Below, in pieces: positions 44,478 to 53,031 of a stretch of 64,000 nt of DNA. Position 1 is the stretch's first letter; the number at the start of each line of letters is the position of its first letter. Location of the stretch: NCBI GenBank assembly GCA_947493955.1, contig CANLSQ010000001.1:1674001-1738000 (forward strand). Reading direction: 5' to 3'. The stretch is from an uncultured Sphingomonadaceae bacterium. Lineage in GTDB: Bacteria > Pseudomonadota > Alphaproteobacteria > Sphingomonadales > Sphingomonadaceae. A program made the translations under genes and the position numbers. Below the pieces are notes generated by a model. The model was not told the origin of the DNA. It did not search any database and worked only from the letters and a program-made list of their open reading frames with translations.

Positions 44478-45109
44478 TAGACTGTTTTCACCTGTTCGGG
44501 CGCTGCGTTATGAAACGCCGCCAGTTCATTGCATGCAGCATCAATCCGCACGAGTTTTGGAAAGGCCGTCATATCGGTTTCAAACCGGCGGCCATTATAC
44601 ATTTGCGGGACCAGACAGACATCGGCAAGATTGGGTGCATCGCCGCCCAAAAACCCGCTTTCCGGCGCCATGGCTTCCAGCGCCTTAAAGCCCTCACTCA
44701 CCCAATTGCGATACCAGATGTTGATCGCCTCCTGATCCTGACCCATTTCGTTTTTTAGATATTTCATGATCCGAAGATTGTTCACCGGATGAATATCCGC
44801 CGCGACTACCAGCGCTTGCGCCAGCGTCCGGCTGCGTTCGAGCGGGTCGCTCGATACCATGGGTGGTTCCGGAACTGTCGCATCAAGATAATCGATAATC
44901 GCCAGCGACTGGGTCAAATCGTGGCCGTCAATATGCAGCATCGGAATGAAACCCTGCGGATTGCGCGCAATATAATCCGCCTGTTTGGTGCTGTCGTCGA
45001 GCAGATTTTTGCTGACCGATTTATACGCAATGCCCTTTAGGTTGAGCGCGATACGCACACGGTAGCTGGCGGAGCTGCGCCAATAGTCATAGAGAATGAT
45101 ATCTGTCAT
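44477..45109 (-). CDS. maiA: Maleylacetoacetate isomerase (zeta-class GST)
   Basis: The start at 45109 (MTDIILYDYW) is used instead of 45145. About 210 residues. The zeta-GST motif SSASYRVRIALNLKG near residue 10 holds the catalytic Ser, and NPQGFIPML contains the cis-Pro. C-terminal NLADVCLVPQMYNGRRFETDM is also typical. It converts maleylacetoacetate to fumarylacetoacetate in tyrosine, phenylalanine or gentisate breakdown. No hmgA or fahA is adjacent. It heads the operon with the TonB receptor and marR. Confidence 0.9.
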   Translation of the reverse strand: MTDIILYDYWRSSASYRVRIALNLKGIAYKSVSKNLLDDSTKQADYIARNPQGFIPMLHIDGHDLTQSLAIIDYLDATVPEPPMVSSDPLERSRTLAQALVVAADIHPVNNLRIMKYLKNEMGQDQEAINIWYRNWVSEGFKALEAMAPESGFLGGDAPNLADVCLVPQMYNGRRFETDMTAFPKLVRIDAACNELAAFHNAAPEQVKTV

Positions 45110-45155
45110 GGAACGGCTTGTGCAGAGCGAGCCATGAAAATGCAAGTGCAGCGGA

Positions 45156-46169
45156 CTAAACCGATGCGATTTGCCCGCCCGCTATAGTGATATCGCCTTT
45201 TGTCGCAATTGAAACGCCGCGACCGGTGCGTTGTGACAGCGTATCCAGCCACGTCTGCCTGTGTTTGAGCTTCGCCGCGACCGCCGGATGTACGTCAAGC
45301 CGCATGGCACCGGTTCCTGGGGTCCGTTCCGCCTGGCGCAATAGCATGAGGGTCGCACTCAGTACCTTATCCGCCTGCATTATTTCCAGCACCGAAGGGC
45401 CCGTCTTGCGGCTGACCACTTGCATGAAGCCAAAACCGTTAATCGCCGTCCGTTCGCAATTGCCCGTCATATGCTGATCGAATATAGCGCAGACTTCTGT
45501 TCGCTCTGCTTTTGCTTGCAAGGTCGGAAAATCGACGCCGGTTGAACCACCAATATCAAACCGCGTAAGCGCTAGCGCAACCTGCTTGGCCGCACGTTTT
45601 GCTAACTCAAGCGGTACGAGCGGACCGTCTACGTCAATGACCGTCAGCGCTGGTGTTAAGGAGACCAGCAGACTGCCGCCGTCAAACTCTATGCGGCCGG
45701 TTTCTGCCTGTTCCATCGCTTCGTTCCAATCCAAGCTGGCCAGCATATCCAGTTCGTGCGCTTGAACCTTTCGGATCGGCTCACCGCTTGCTTCGATGAT
45801 ATCCAAGAGGTTTGGACCCTGCGTTAGAGCGCTACCAGCATCTACCGGTCTTGCCTTGGCCCGTTTCGATTGTCCGCCTTTTTCGTCCAGGGCCTCACGG
45901 ACAATTTCGATCCGTATAGTCGCACCTTCGGTCAGACCTTTGGGCAGCGGTTGCAACAGGCATTGCTCGCCGCTTTCCAGCGACACAATACCCGATCGTC
46001 CAGCGACCCATTGCTCCGTAAACTGCGCATCGACCACAGAGCCCCGTCGTGCACCCGCCCGCTCACGCTCGATCCGGGCTGCAACCAGCCCACCATCTAT
46101 AATGCGGGCAGCGCGGTTTTCGCCGATACCGGCCTCATAAAGCCAGCCATTTTGAAAGTCAGGCACCAT
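45156..46169 (-). CDS. Short RNase E/G-family protein
   Basis: 337 residues. It resembles the RNase E/G catalytic core without a full S1 region and without the zinc-link Cys pair. LTVIDVDGP and GVDFPTL sit where the two catalytic Asp of RNase E lie; then MQVVSRKTGPSVLEIM follows. Length is about 60 percent of RNase G. Homologues sit beside maf in many sphingomonads. It may be an active endoribonuclease with reduced contacts, or a degenerate one; activity is unproven. The start overlaps the maf stop by 11 bases. Confidence 0.82.
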   Translation of the reverse strand: MVPDFQNGWLYEAGIGENRAARIIDGGLVAARIERERAGARRGSVVDAQFTEQWVAGRSGIVSLESGEQCLLQPLPKGLTEGATIRIEIVREALDEKGGQSKRAKARPVDAGSALTQGPNLLDIIEASGEPIRKVQAHELDMLASLDWNEAMEQAETGRIEFDGGSLLVSLTPALTVIDVDGPLVPLELAKRAAKQVALALTRFDIGGSTGVDFPTLQAKAERTEVCAIFDQHMTGNCERTAINGFGFMQVVSRKTGPSVLEIMQADKVLSATLMLLRQAERTPGTGAMRLDVHPAVAAKLKHRQTWLDTLSQRTGRGVSIATKGDITIAGGQIASV

Positions 46170-46740
46170 TGTGTTGGAGCGGATAGCCCGAGGAAATCAG
46201 CAGATTACGCGTTTCATAAAGCGGCAGGCCCATGATCCCGCTGAAACTGCCGCTGATTGAAATCACAAAGGCTTCGGCAAGGCCCTGAATGGCATAACCG
46301 CCGGCTTTGCCCTGCCCTTCGCCGGACTGGATATAGGCATCGATTTCACTGTTCTCGAAACGTTTGAACTTGATGATACTGTCAGACAATTTGGTGCGTG
46401 CAGTGCCATCCGCCGCAATCACGCAGACCGCTGACATCGTGTGATGTCGCCGCCCGCCCAAAAGCTTCATAAATTGCCTCTGCTCAGCCTCATTTTCCGC
46501 TTTACCCAAAATCCGCCGGCCCACCGCAACGATGGTATCACCAGCGATTAGAACTTCATCATCGGCACGTTGAACCGCTGCCGCCTTTTCCTGCGCCATG
46601 CGAAGCACATAGTCACGCGGCAGCTCACCCTTTAACGGCGTTTCATCAATATCAGGAGAAGCGATCCGGTCAGGCTTAACGCCCAAACGGCCGAGCAGTT
46701 CCAGCCTGCGCGGGCTGGATGATGCCAGAACCAACTTCAT
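46159..46740 (-). CDS. maf: Maf-like nucleotide pyrophosphatase
   Basis: 193 residues. LVLASSSPRRLELLGRLG at the start, DIDETPLKGELP, AGDTIVAVGRRILGKAEN in the middle, and GKAGGYAIQGLAEAF near the end are the Maf hallmarks. It removes pyrophosphate from non-canonical or modified nucleoside triphosphates. Located between infA and the short RNase gene on the same strand. Confidence 0.93.
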   Translation of the reverse strand: MKLVLASSSPRRLELLGRLGVKPDRIASPDIDETPLKGELPRDYVLRMAQEKAAAVQRADDEVLIAGDTIVAVGRRILGKAENEAEQRQFMKLLGGRRHHTMSAVCVIAADGTARTKLSDSIIKFKRFENSEIDAYIQSGEGQGKAGGYAIQGLAEAFVISISGSFSGIMGLPLYETRNLLISSGYPLQHNGA

Positions 46741-46772
46741 TTATGTGGCCGCGTCACGGCAGCATCCCGCGC

Positions 46773-46991
46773 TTATTTGAAGCGATAGGTGATACGACCT
46801 TTGGTCAGGTCATAAGGCGTGAGTTCAACGAGCACTTCATCGCCCACCAGCACACGGATGCGGTTTTTGCGCATCTTGCCGGCGGTATGGCCAAGAACCT
46901 CATGACCATTTTCCAGTTCGACCCGGAACATCGCGTTGGGGAGTAATTCGCGGATCATCCCCTTCATTTCTAATAGTTCTTCTTTTGCCAT
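46773..46991 (-). CDS. infA: Translation initiation factor IF-1
   Basis: 72 residues, the standard IF-1 length: [54 protein letters not shown] single OB-fold that binds the 30S A site. First gene of the infA-maf-RNase unit. Confidence 0.98.
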   Translation of the reverse strand: MAKEELLEMKGMIRELLPNAMFRVELENGHEVLGHTAGKMRKNRIRVLVGDEVLVELTPYDLTKGRITYRFK

Positions 46992-47093
46992 TCGGCTTTA
47001 CTTCATCCCTGTTGATTCGTGGGTTTTTCGATGTGTTGCGGTGCGCCATAACCCCAATTTCTGCAAAAGGGAAGGATTTGCTGCGCAGTGTAA

Positions 47094-47125
47094 AATTTGT
47101 CGACGCTCCGCACTTGCGACAAATT
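47094..47125. promoter_or_regulatory. Inverted repeat AATTTGTCG-N14-CGACAAATT
   Basis: Perfect nine-base arms (47094-47102 and 47117-47125) in the 220-base gap between the divergent infA and the TonB-receptor genes. It is about 87 bases before the receptor start. No U-tract follows. It may be an operator for the receptor; the regulator is unknown. Nothing else was seen in the gap. Confidence 0.4.
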
Positions 47126-47211
47126 ATTACAAACATTGAGTTGAGCATTGCGCCGGGCCACGGCATTTTAGCCATGTTCCCCCAACGCCTCACATCATTA
47201 GAGCCTTTCAC

Positions 47212-49758
47212 ATGATACAAAACTCCCTCCGGTTTTTCGGGGCCAGCATATTGGCCCTTTCCATCATGAATGCCTTTCCCGTCCTTGCCCAAACAAACGA
47301 CGAGGATAGCTACAACGAGGATATTGTCGTCACTGCCGAACGTCTCCGCGGGTCAGTAATCACAGAAGTTCCGCCGATTGTGGAGCTCAATGCCGACGAT
47401 ATTGCCAGCTATGGCGTATCCTCTGTTGAAGATCTGCTTGGTGAGCTAAGCTCGCAAACCAGTTCCAACCGCGGACGCGGCAGCGGCCGGCCGATAGTCC
47501 TGATAAATGGCCAGCGCACCTCGGGTTTCCGTGATATCCGCGATTTGCCGCCGGAAGCGATAAAGAGCGTCCAGGTGTTTCCGGAAGAGCTGGCCCTGCA
47601 ATATGGCTATGCACCGGATGAACGCGTGATCAACTTCATCCTGCAAGATGACTATACCGGGCTCAGCGCGGAGACCGAATATGGTGTGCCGACCCGTGGG
47701 GATCAGGGCAAGACAGAGCTGGAGTCCACTTTTACCCGCATTGGCAAAAACAGCCGGTTAAACCTGAATATCGAATATGAAACGCAGACCGCGATTACCG
47801 AGGCAGAGCGCGACATCATTCAAGACGAGGCCGGTGATTTGGTCAATCTTGGCCGTTTCCGCACATTAAGCGCACCAACAGATACGCTCGAATTCAATGG
47901 CAACTACAGCCGTACCTTTTCCAATGGTATGTCATTGGCGTTCAACGGCGGCTATGTTTACAACAAGTCCCGCGCCCTTTTGGGGCTGGCCAGTGGCACA
48001 TTGGATATCCCGGCGACAAGCCCGTTTGCACAGTCAGCCACGGACGAGACCCTGTTCCGCTATTTCACCCAATTTGGGCCGCTACGCAAAACGGTCGAGA
48101 CCAACACGTTTCAGGGTGGTGCGGTACTGAACGGTACGTCGTCCGGTTGGCGCTGGTCCTTGACCGCTGACTATGCGCGAGAGGAAACCGAAACCACGAC
48201 CGACAATAGCGGCGATATCAGTGCACTGCAGGCGGCTATCGACGCAGGCACCGCAGACCCTTTTGACGCAGACTTCGGCGCATTACTGTTCGCTCCGGTC
48301 ACCGATGAAGCACGGTCAGTCAGCAACACACTTGAGTCCTTGGCCACGCTGTCCGGAACGCTGATCAACCTGCCTTCCGGTTCGGTCACCACGACCTTGC
48401 GCGGCGGTTATAGCCGGCAGGACCTCGACAGCCGGGATACCACCGACAGCCTGACCACGCTGAGCAGTCCTGGGCGCGATAATTTCAATGCCGGTATCAA
48501 TATCGATATCCCACTGGCCGACGAGAATATCGACGTGACCGAAGTCATTGGCGAACTGTCGATCAATGGTAATTTGGGCTATAGTGAGCTTTCCGATTTC
48601 GGCAGCCTGGTCGAATTCGGCTTTGGGCTGAACTGGGAACCTTTTGAAGGGCTGGTGTTCACGGCATCGGCCATTGGCGAAGAAGCCGCCCCGACCATCC
48701 AGCAGCTTGGTAATCCGGTCATCATCACACCCAATGTCACCACCTTTGATTTTACCAATGGCGAAACCGTGTTGGCCAGCATCACCACGGGCGGCAATCT
48801 GAACCTGCCTGCCGAGAAACGGCGGGATATCAAGCTGGCCGTAAATTATCGCCCCGAATGGCTCGATGGCATGACGTTTCTGGGTGAATATATCCGGAAC
48901 AATAGCGAGAATATTGCCTCTGACTTTCCGTTGCTGACCGAAGAAATCGAAGCGGCTTTTCCTGATCGCGTTACACGTGATGAAACTGGCCGCCTGATCG
49001 CCATCGACCGGCGACCGGTCAACTACAGTAATGTCCGCAGCGAAAGCATTCGATATGGCCTGGAGTTTTCCAAACGCTTTGGCCAGCGGCGCGGGGCGCG
49101 CGGACCTCGTGGCGCAGGCGGCGGGCGGAGGGCCGGCGGCGGAGGCACTCCTGGCGATAGACCATCAACAGAAAGTAGGGCTGACAAAGGACCACCCGAA
49201 GCGGGTCGACCGGAAGCCGGACAGTCTGGCGACCGCGCCAGCCGACCACAGCGCAGCGGTCGTCCCGGCAGGCGTGGCGGCGGTCGCTGGCGGGTGTCAG
49301 CCTATCACACTGTTCATCTCGACGAACGCATATTGATCCAGCCCGGCGTTGAAGAGCTCGACCTGCTGGACGGTTCGGCGATCGGATCGACCGGCGGCCA
49401 GCCCCGTCACGAATTTGAGCTGCAAGGCCGCTGGTTCAACAATGGCATCGGTTTTCGCATTCAGGCAGAGCATCAAACCGCAACGCGGGTGGATGGTGGG
49501 CTTACCAGTTCCGATCTGCGGTTCTCGGATCTGACAACGCTTAACCTGCGCGCTTTCATCAATCTCGATGATCGCGGTACTCTGACCGAGCGGTTCAAAT
49601 TCCTCACGGGCAGCCGGATCGCCCTTCGCATCGATAATGTCTTCGACGATATTCAGGACGTTCGGGACAGCGACGGACTGGTTCCGCTGAGCTATCAGCC
49701 GGGTTTTATCGACCCTATCGGGCGCTATGTTGAGGTAAGCTTTCGCAAACGGTTTTAG
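47212..49758 (+). CDS. TonB-dependent receptor with Arg/Gly-rich insertion
   Basis: 848 residues. A signal peptide ends FPVLAQ, followed by a plug with RGSGRPIVLINGQRTSGFRDI and VFPEELALQYGYAPDERVINF in place of the classic plug pattern. The barrel ends with an aromatic C-terminus (FRKRF). Residues about 622-693 form a low-complexity insertion of Arg, Gly, Pro and Ser (bases about 49080-49290), then RVSAYHTVHLDERILI resumes the barrel. Sphingomonads carry many receptors of this branch with a Gly-rich insertion; the ligand is unknown. The Shine-Dalgarno is weak. Confidence 0.88.
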   Translation: MIQNSLRFFGASILALSIMNAFPVLAQTNDEDSYNEDIVVTAERLRGSVITEVPPIVELNADDIASYGVSSVEDLLGELSSQTSSNRGRGSGRPIVLINGQRTSGFRDIRDLPPEAIKSVQVFPEELALQYGYAPDERVINFILQDDYTGLSAETEYGVPTRGDQGKTELESTFTRIGKNSRLNLNIEYETQTAITEAERDIIQDEAGDLVNLGRFRTLSAPTDTLEFNGNYSRTFSNGMSLAFNGGYVYNKSRALLGLASGTLDIPATSPFAQSATDETLFRYFTQFGPLRKTVETNTFQGGAVLNGTSSGWRWSLTADYAREETETTTDNSGDISALQAAIDAGTADPFDADFGALLFAPVTDEARSVSNTLESLATLSGTLINLPSGSVTTTLRGGYSRQDLDSRDTTDSLTTLSSPGRDNFNAGINIDIPLADENIDVTEVIGELSINGNLGYSELSDFGSLVEFGFGLNWEPFEGLVFTASAIGEEAAPTIQQLGNPVIITPNVTTFDFTNGETVLASITTGGNLNLPAEKRRDIKLAVNYRPEWLDGMTFLGEYIRNNSENIASDFPLLTEEIEAAFPDRVTRDETGRLIAIDRRPVNYSNVRSESIRYGLEFSKRFGQRRGARGPRGAGGGRRAGGGGTPGDRPSTESRADKGPPEAGRPEAGQSGDRASRPQRSGRPGRRGGGRWRVSAYHTVHLDERILIQPGVEELDLLDGSAIGSTGGQPRHEFELQGRWFNNGIGFRIQAEHQTATRVDGGLTSSDLRFSDLTTLNLRAFINLDDRGTLTERFKFLTGSRIALRIDNVFDDIQDVRDSDGLVPLSYQPGFIDPIGRYVEVSFRKRF

Positions 49759-49882
49759 CTTCGCAAGACGACCGAACACGCATCATATTCTGCCCCCCGT
49801 TACATAAAAACTGTCCCCTGTGATCTGCATCACTCACATGGGCATACTGCAAGCTATCGTCGCCGCTTCAAGAGGGGGAAAT

Positions 49883-50326
49883 ATGAAATATACTACTGTA
49901 ATAATTGGTGTTTTTTTAGCAATCGCGGTGTCACAACCGGTCGAAGCGCGCAAGCGTGGAACGACCAATCAGGAAATAGCTTTGGTCGAAAACCTTCCGG
50001 ATACCGAGGAATATCAGATCGACGGCAGCTATGTCGATGTCGGCTATATGTATGAAGAAACAAGCCTGTTATTCATTCCGCTGTGGGCCAAGGAAACAAC
50101 CGAGACGTTCGTGCTCTACACTGAAACCGATGATGGCTATGCGTACCTGCCGCTCGATGAAGCGGAATTGTCCCGATTAAGGGAAACATTGGGTTCGGAT
50201 CCGACCGAAGGGTATAGCTTTTCCAGATGGAAACATATGTGGGGTATTTTTCCGGCCGGCTTGCTGGTTCTATTGGGAATATATTCAACCCTTTTCGGCA
50301 AGAAAGACGAAGAGGAAGAGGCCTAG
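49883..50326 (+). CDS. Exported membrane protein, function unknown
   Basis: The start at 49883 follows agaggggg; the longer frame from 49820 adds nothing recognisable. 147 residues with a signal peptide (MKYTTVIIGVFLAIAVSQPVEA). The mature part is acidic, with FVLYTETDDGYAYLPLDEAELSRL, and near the C-terminus a membrane helix (WGIFPAGLLVLLGIYSTLFG) precedes a short acidic tail. A periplasmic domain anchored by a C-terminal helix is predicted. I do not recognise a family. Confidence 0.7.
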   Translation: MKYTTVIIGVFLAIAVSQPVEARKRGTTNQEIALVENLPDTEEYQIDGSYVDVGYMYEETSLLFIPLWAKETTETFVLYTETDDGYAYLPLDEAELSRLRETLGSDPTEGYSFSRWKHMWGIFPAGLLVLLGIYSTLFGKKDEEEEA

Positions 50327-50491
50327 ACCAAACTCTGGCTTCTTATGTATTTATCGAGAGCGTCCCGCAAAGCAGATTTGACGGGGCGCTTTCCTACAGC
50401 CTTGGGCCTGTGGTAATATTTCCAAGGCTCTTTCTCAGATTTGAATATTGATATGACGGCGTTTTGCACCTGATCGCAACAGGGTGAGAAT

Positions 50492-50688
50492 TGTGTGAAC
50501 TTTGAATTGTAGCGATAGCGGAGTTTACTCGAGGCTTGTGCTCCGCACTTGATGCGGAGCCCAGAGTAGACGAGCGTAACAGCCATCCTAGGTTCCGCAT
50601 CAAGTGCGGAGCACACATATCCAGGTTGTTCGTAGAACTATTCCTTGAAAACGATCCCACTAGCAATGGTGTGATCTGTGTGAACTTT
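50492..50688. repeat. Inverted 22-base repeats inside flanking direct repeats
   Basis: This sits in a 444-base gene-free gap (50327-50770). A 22-base arm at 50537-50558 (starting TGTGCTCCGCACTTGA) recurs inverted at 50594-50615; each arm is itself a small hairpin (CTCCGCA/TGCGGAG). A 12-base direct repeat TGTGTGAACTTT lies outside both arms (50492-50503, 50677-50688). This looks like a small non-coding repeat unit of the kind scattered in sphingomonad genomes, perhaps a MITE-like remnant. No gene-length frame here has start support. Confidence 0.65.
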
Positions 50689-50770
50689 AAGAAAAGCCTC
50701 ACGTGAAAACCACCCCAAAGGACCTTGTAACTAGTGTCAACTTCGCAGCAAGTCTGCCACCGGCAGCGGC

Positions 50771-51646
50771 TTACTTCACCAGATGCAGTTTTCGCAAGGC
50801 GCGCCAGCTTATGGCCTTCGCGCTGTTCCGTTCAGGGAACCGGCCGGGGGCTTTCGGGTTCAGACCCCAACCGCGCAACATATGGTTGAATGCATGCGCG
50901 TCTGCCTCGGCAAAACTCCAGTCGGAACGCCAGGTGATCGACAGGGATATGCTAGGCTGTGATCCGTTTCTGACGAAATGCGGCGCCATTACCGGCACGA
51001 AAATCGCTTTGCCAGGATTCAGGTGAAAAGCCTTACCTTGGTCAGCAAATCCATCTTCCCATACCAGATTACGGGGCCCGCCGGTGTGATAGGATTCGTG
51101 AGCCTTTGCCGGAGCAAATCTCTCATCACCGGCAGGAAAGACGGTCATCGTTTTTTCACCGCGTAATTGCAGCAGGATATTATGCTCCGGATCGAAATGA
51201 TACGGCGTCATGGCACCTGGCGAAGACACAAAGATAAAACCTTGCGGCCGCAACATTTTGCCAGTCTTGTTTTCCAATATCGGTTTGATCTCTGCCAGCA
51301 AAGATAGGAGCAGTGCCTGATATTCCGGCACTTGCTCGATATTTTTAAGAACCGCCCAGCTTGCCGAGTTCTCAATCATCAAAATCGTATCCGCAATTGA
51401 CATGCCGTTATCAGGAACATCCTTCGGATCTATGCCCACCGGCAGGTCGCCGGGATTATACTCGACGCTGGCTTTGGGAAGCGCCGTCCCCAGCCTGGCC
51501 AAGGCGTCCAGTGAAAGCAGAGCATTTGTTGACATGTCATGATCGAGCAACTGCGGCTGTTCGGGATAGCAGGCTGCAAATTGCTGGCGCATATCCTCGC
51601 CAAAAACGGGTTTGCTGAAAGCGTCTTTTCCTACAATCTGGTTCAT
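50771..51646 (-). CDS. Cupin_8 / JmjC-like domain protein
   Basis: 291 residues. The double-stranded beta-helix has iron ligands HxD in TPYHFDPEHN and a later His in PVMAPHFVRNG. LQLRGEKTMTVFP sits between them. The pattern is that of JmjC-like non-heme iron, 2-oxoglutarate dioxygenases or cupin_8 proteins. It ends in a basic tail. The start overlaps the stop of the upstream GNAT gene by four bases, so the two are translated together. Hydroxylation of a protein or small molecule is the likely chemistry; the substrate is unknown. Confidence 0.82.
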   Translation of the reverse strand: MNQIVGKDAFSKPVFGEDMRQQFAACYPEQPQLLDHDMSTNALLSLDALARLGTALPKASVEYNPGDLPVGIDPKDVPDNGMSIADTILMIENSASWAVLKNIEQVPEYQALLLSLLAEIKPILENKTGKMLRPQGFIFVSSPGAMTPYHFDPEHNILLQLRGEKTMTVFPAGDERFAPAKAHESYHTGGPRNLVWEDGFADQGKAFHLNPGKAIFVPVMAPHFVRNGSQPSISLSITWRSDWSFAEADAHAFNHMLRGWGLNPKAPGRFPERNSAKAISWRALRKLHLVK

Positions 51647-52860
51647 CGCTGCACCTGCATGATATCGACAATTTCACGGCCTTTTATCTGGGCCATCAAG
51701 TCCTCTCCAAAACGCACACCGCGAAACATGGCGTTTCGCGAGAGCCCTTTCAGCTCAATGGAGAAACGCCCGATATGACGGCGTCCCGACCACAAGCTGT
51801 CAATCATCGGATGGTCCTGCGCCGCACAACTGTCCATCCATTCAATATCCGGTCTTTCGAGAATCTGGAGATTCTTCCGTTGTAGCAGTACGCCAGGAGA
51901 GAAACGGGCAAAGGCATCATCAAAGGCGGTCTTGAAGGAAAAGCTGCCCGGCGCGGAGCAGAAGTTCACCAGCATTGCCAGCGGCTTTCCGTTCAATCGC
52001 AGATCATGACGCTCGAGTTGGCCGGTGCTGGCTGCACCGATCAGAGTGTCAACAAAGAAACGGCGTGTATCGTCCGAGCAATCGAGGGCAGATCCCTCCT
52101 GCCCCTTCCAGCTTTCCCGCTCCAGTTTAAGGAAATCGGCAATCCATATCTCCAGCCCGGCCTCATCTATATGATGAGAGGATGACAGATCGCCCATCTC
52201 GCTCAGCCGCTTGGCCTGACGACGCAATTCCTTGCGCTTTTTGGGCCGGACCGTTTGGGCATAATATGCTTCGGCGTCGAGATCACTCTGCAGCAAAGCG
52301 CGGGCTTCGCTATGCACCAGATCGCAGCGGCGCTGTTGCCTCGCGCACACGGCGCGCAGGGCCTGATCCAGTGACCCGCCCACTGTCATGTCTCTGATAT
52401 GCAGAAAACCCGGCCAGTTCTTGTCATCCAGATGCTTGAACAACGCGGTCCAGAACTGGTTTTCAAACCCGCTGCGGACCAGTGGCGTGCCGAGAAAGCT
52501 GTTATGATGGGTCCAGTTCTGGACAAATGGCACCGGCCAGCGGCCAAGTTGCCGACACGGCCCCACCGGCATCAGCCCGAGCAGATCGGACTTGTGAGGA
52601 AGGCCAGCCCAGAAAAGGAACAAACTGAGCTCCGGATGGGTGCTGAAATGTTGAATGGCTGGTCCGAGCAACCAGTGTTCGTAGAAGCTGTTGGGCTCGG
52701 CCGCATTGCGAGCGAGTTTCTGCCAGGAAGGCAATAAAAGGTCGTCTATCCTCGCGATCGGAACAAGCTCAGCGGAGGCAGAGCTATTCAGGCACACGCG
52801 ATCCGCGGTTTCATAATGAACCGCTTCATCATTTTGGGTCTGAAACCCGCCTGCATCCAT
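51643..52860 (-). CDS. GNAT-fold acetyltransferase, BioF2/CelD-like
   Basis: 405 residues. The C-terminal half shows the FemAB/GNAT_6 layout: KKRKELRRQAKRLSEMGDL, then LNGKPLAMLVNFCSAPGSFSFKTAFDDAFARFSPGVLLQ. The family transfers acyl or aminoacyl groups, often to polysaccharides or peptides. It is cytosolic and lacks a signal peptide. It is the first of a two-gene operon with the cupin_8 protein. Its role is unknown. Confidence 0.8.
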   Translation of the reverse strand: MDAGGFQTQNDEAVHYETADRVCLNSSASAELVPIARIDDLLLPSWQKLARNAAEPNSFYEHWLLGPAIQHFSTHPELSLFLFWAGLPHKSDLLGLMPVGPCRQLGRWPVPFVQNWTHHNSFLGTPLVRSGFENQFWTALFKHLDDKNWPGFLHIRDMTVGGSLDQALRAVCARQQRRCDLVHSEARALLQSDLDAEAYYAQTVRPKKRKELRRQAKRLSEMGDLSSSHHIDEAGLEIWIADFLKLERESWKGQEGSALDCSDDTRRFFVDTLIGAASTGQLERHDLRLNGKPLAMLVNFCSAPGSFSFKTAFDDAFARFSPGVLLQRKNLQILERPDIEWMDSCAAQDHPMIDSLWSGRRHIGRFSIELKGLSRNAMFRGVRFGEDLMAQIKGREIVDIMQVQR

Positions 52861-52956
52861 GTCGCATTGCCCTCGTTAACCTGGGCAATTTGGTAGCAAA
52901 AAGAGGGTAATAACCGATTAACGACGGTATTTTAGCAATTCCGCCGAACAGCGAGC

Positions 52957-52993
52957 AAAAGAAAAACCCCGCCGAAATTGCTTCCCGCGGGGT
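52957..52993 (-). terminator. Rho-independent terminator of hppA
   Basis: On the minus strand ACCCCGC pairs with GCGGGGT (arms 52966-52972 and 52987-52993 in plus coordinates) around a 14-base interior and is followed by TTTTTCTTTT. It lies about 40 bases past the hppA stop. Confidence 0.8.
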
Positions 52994-53031
52994 CTTTTAG
53001 ACCAATATGTCGGCCAATATTGAGGTAGGCC

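Noticed and set aside
50323-50616. 97-codon minus-strand open frame through the inverted repeats
   Set aside because: It is made almost wholly of the repeat unit, has no Shine-Dalgarno and no protein-like pattern; such frames arise from the dispersed repeat.
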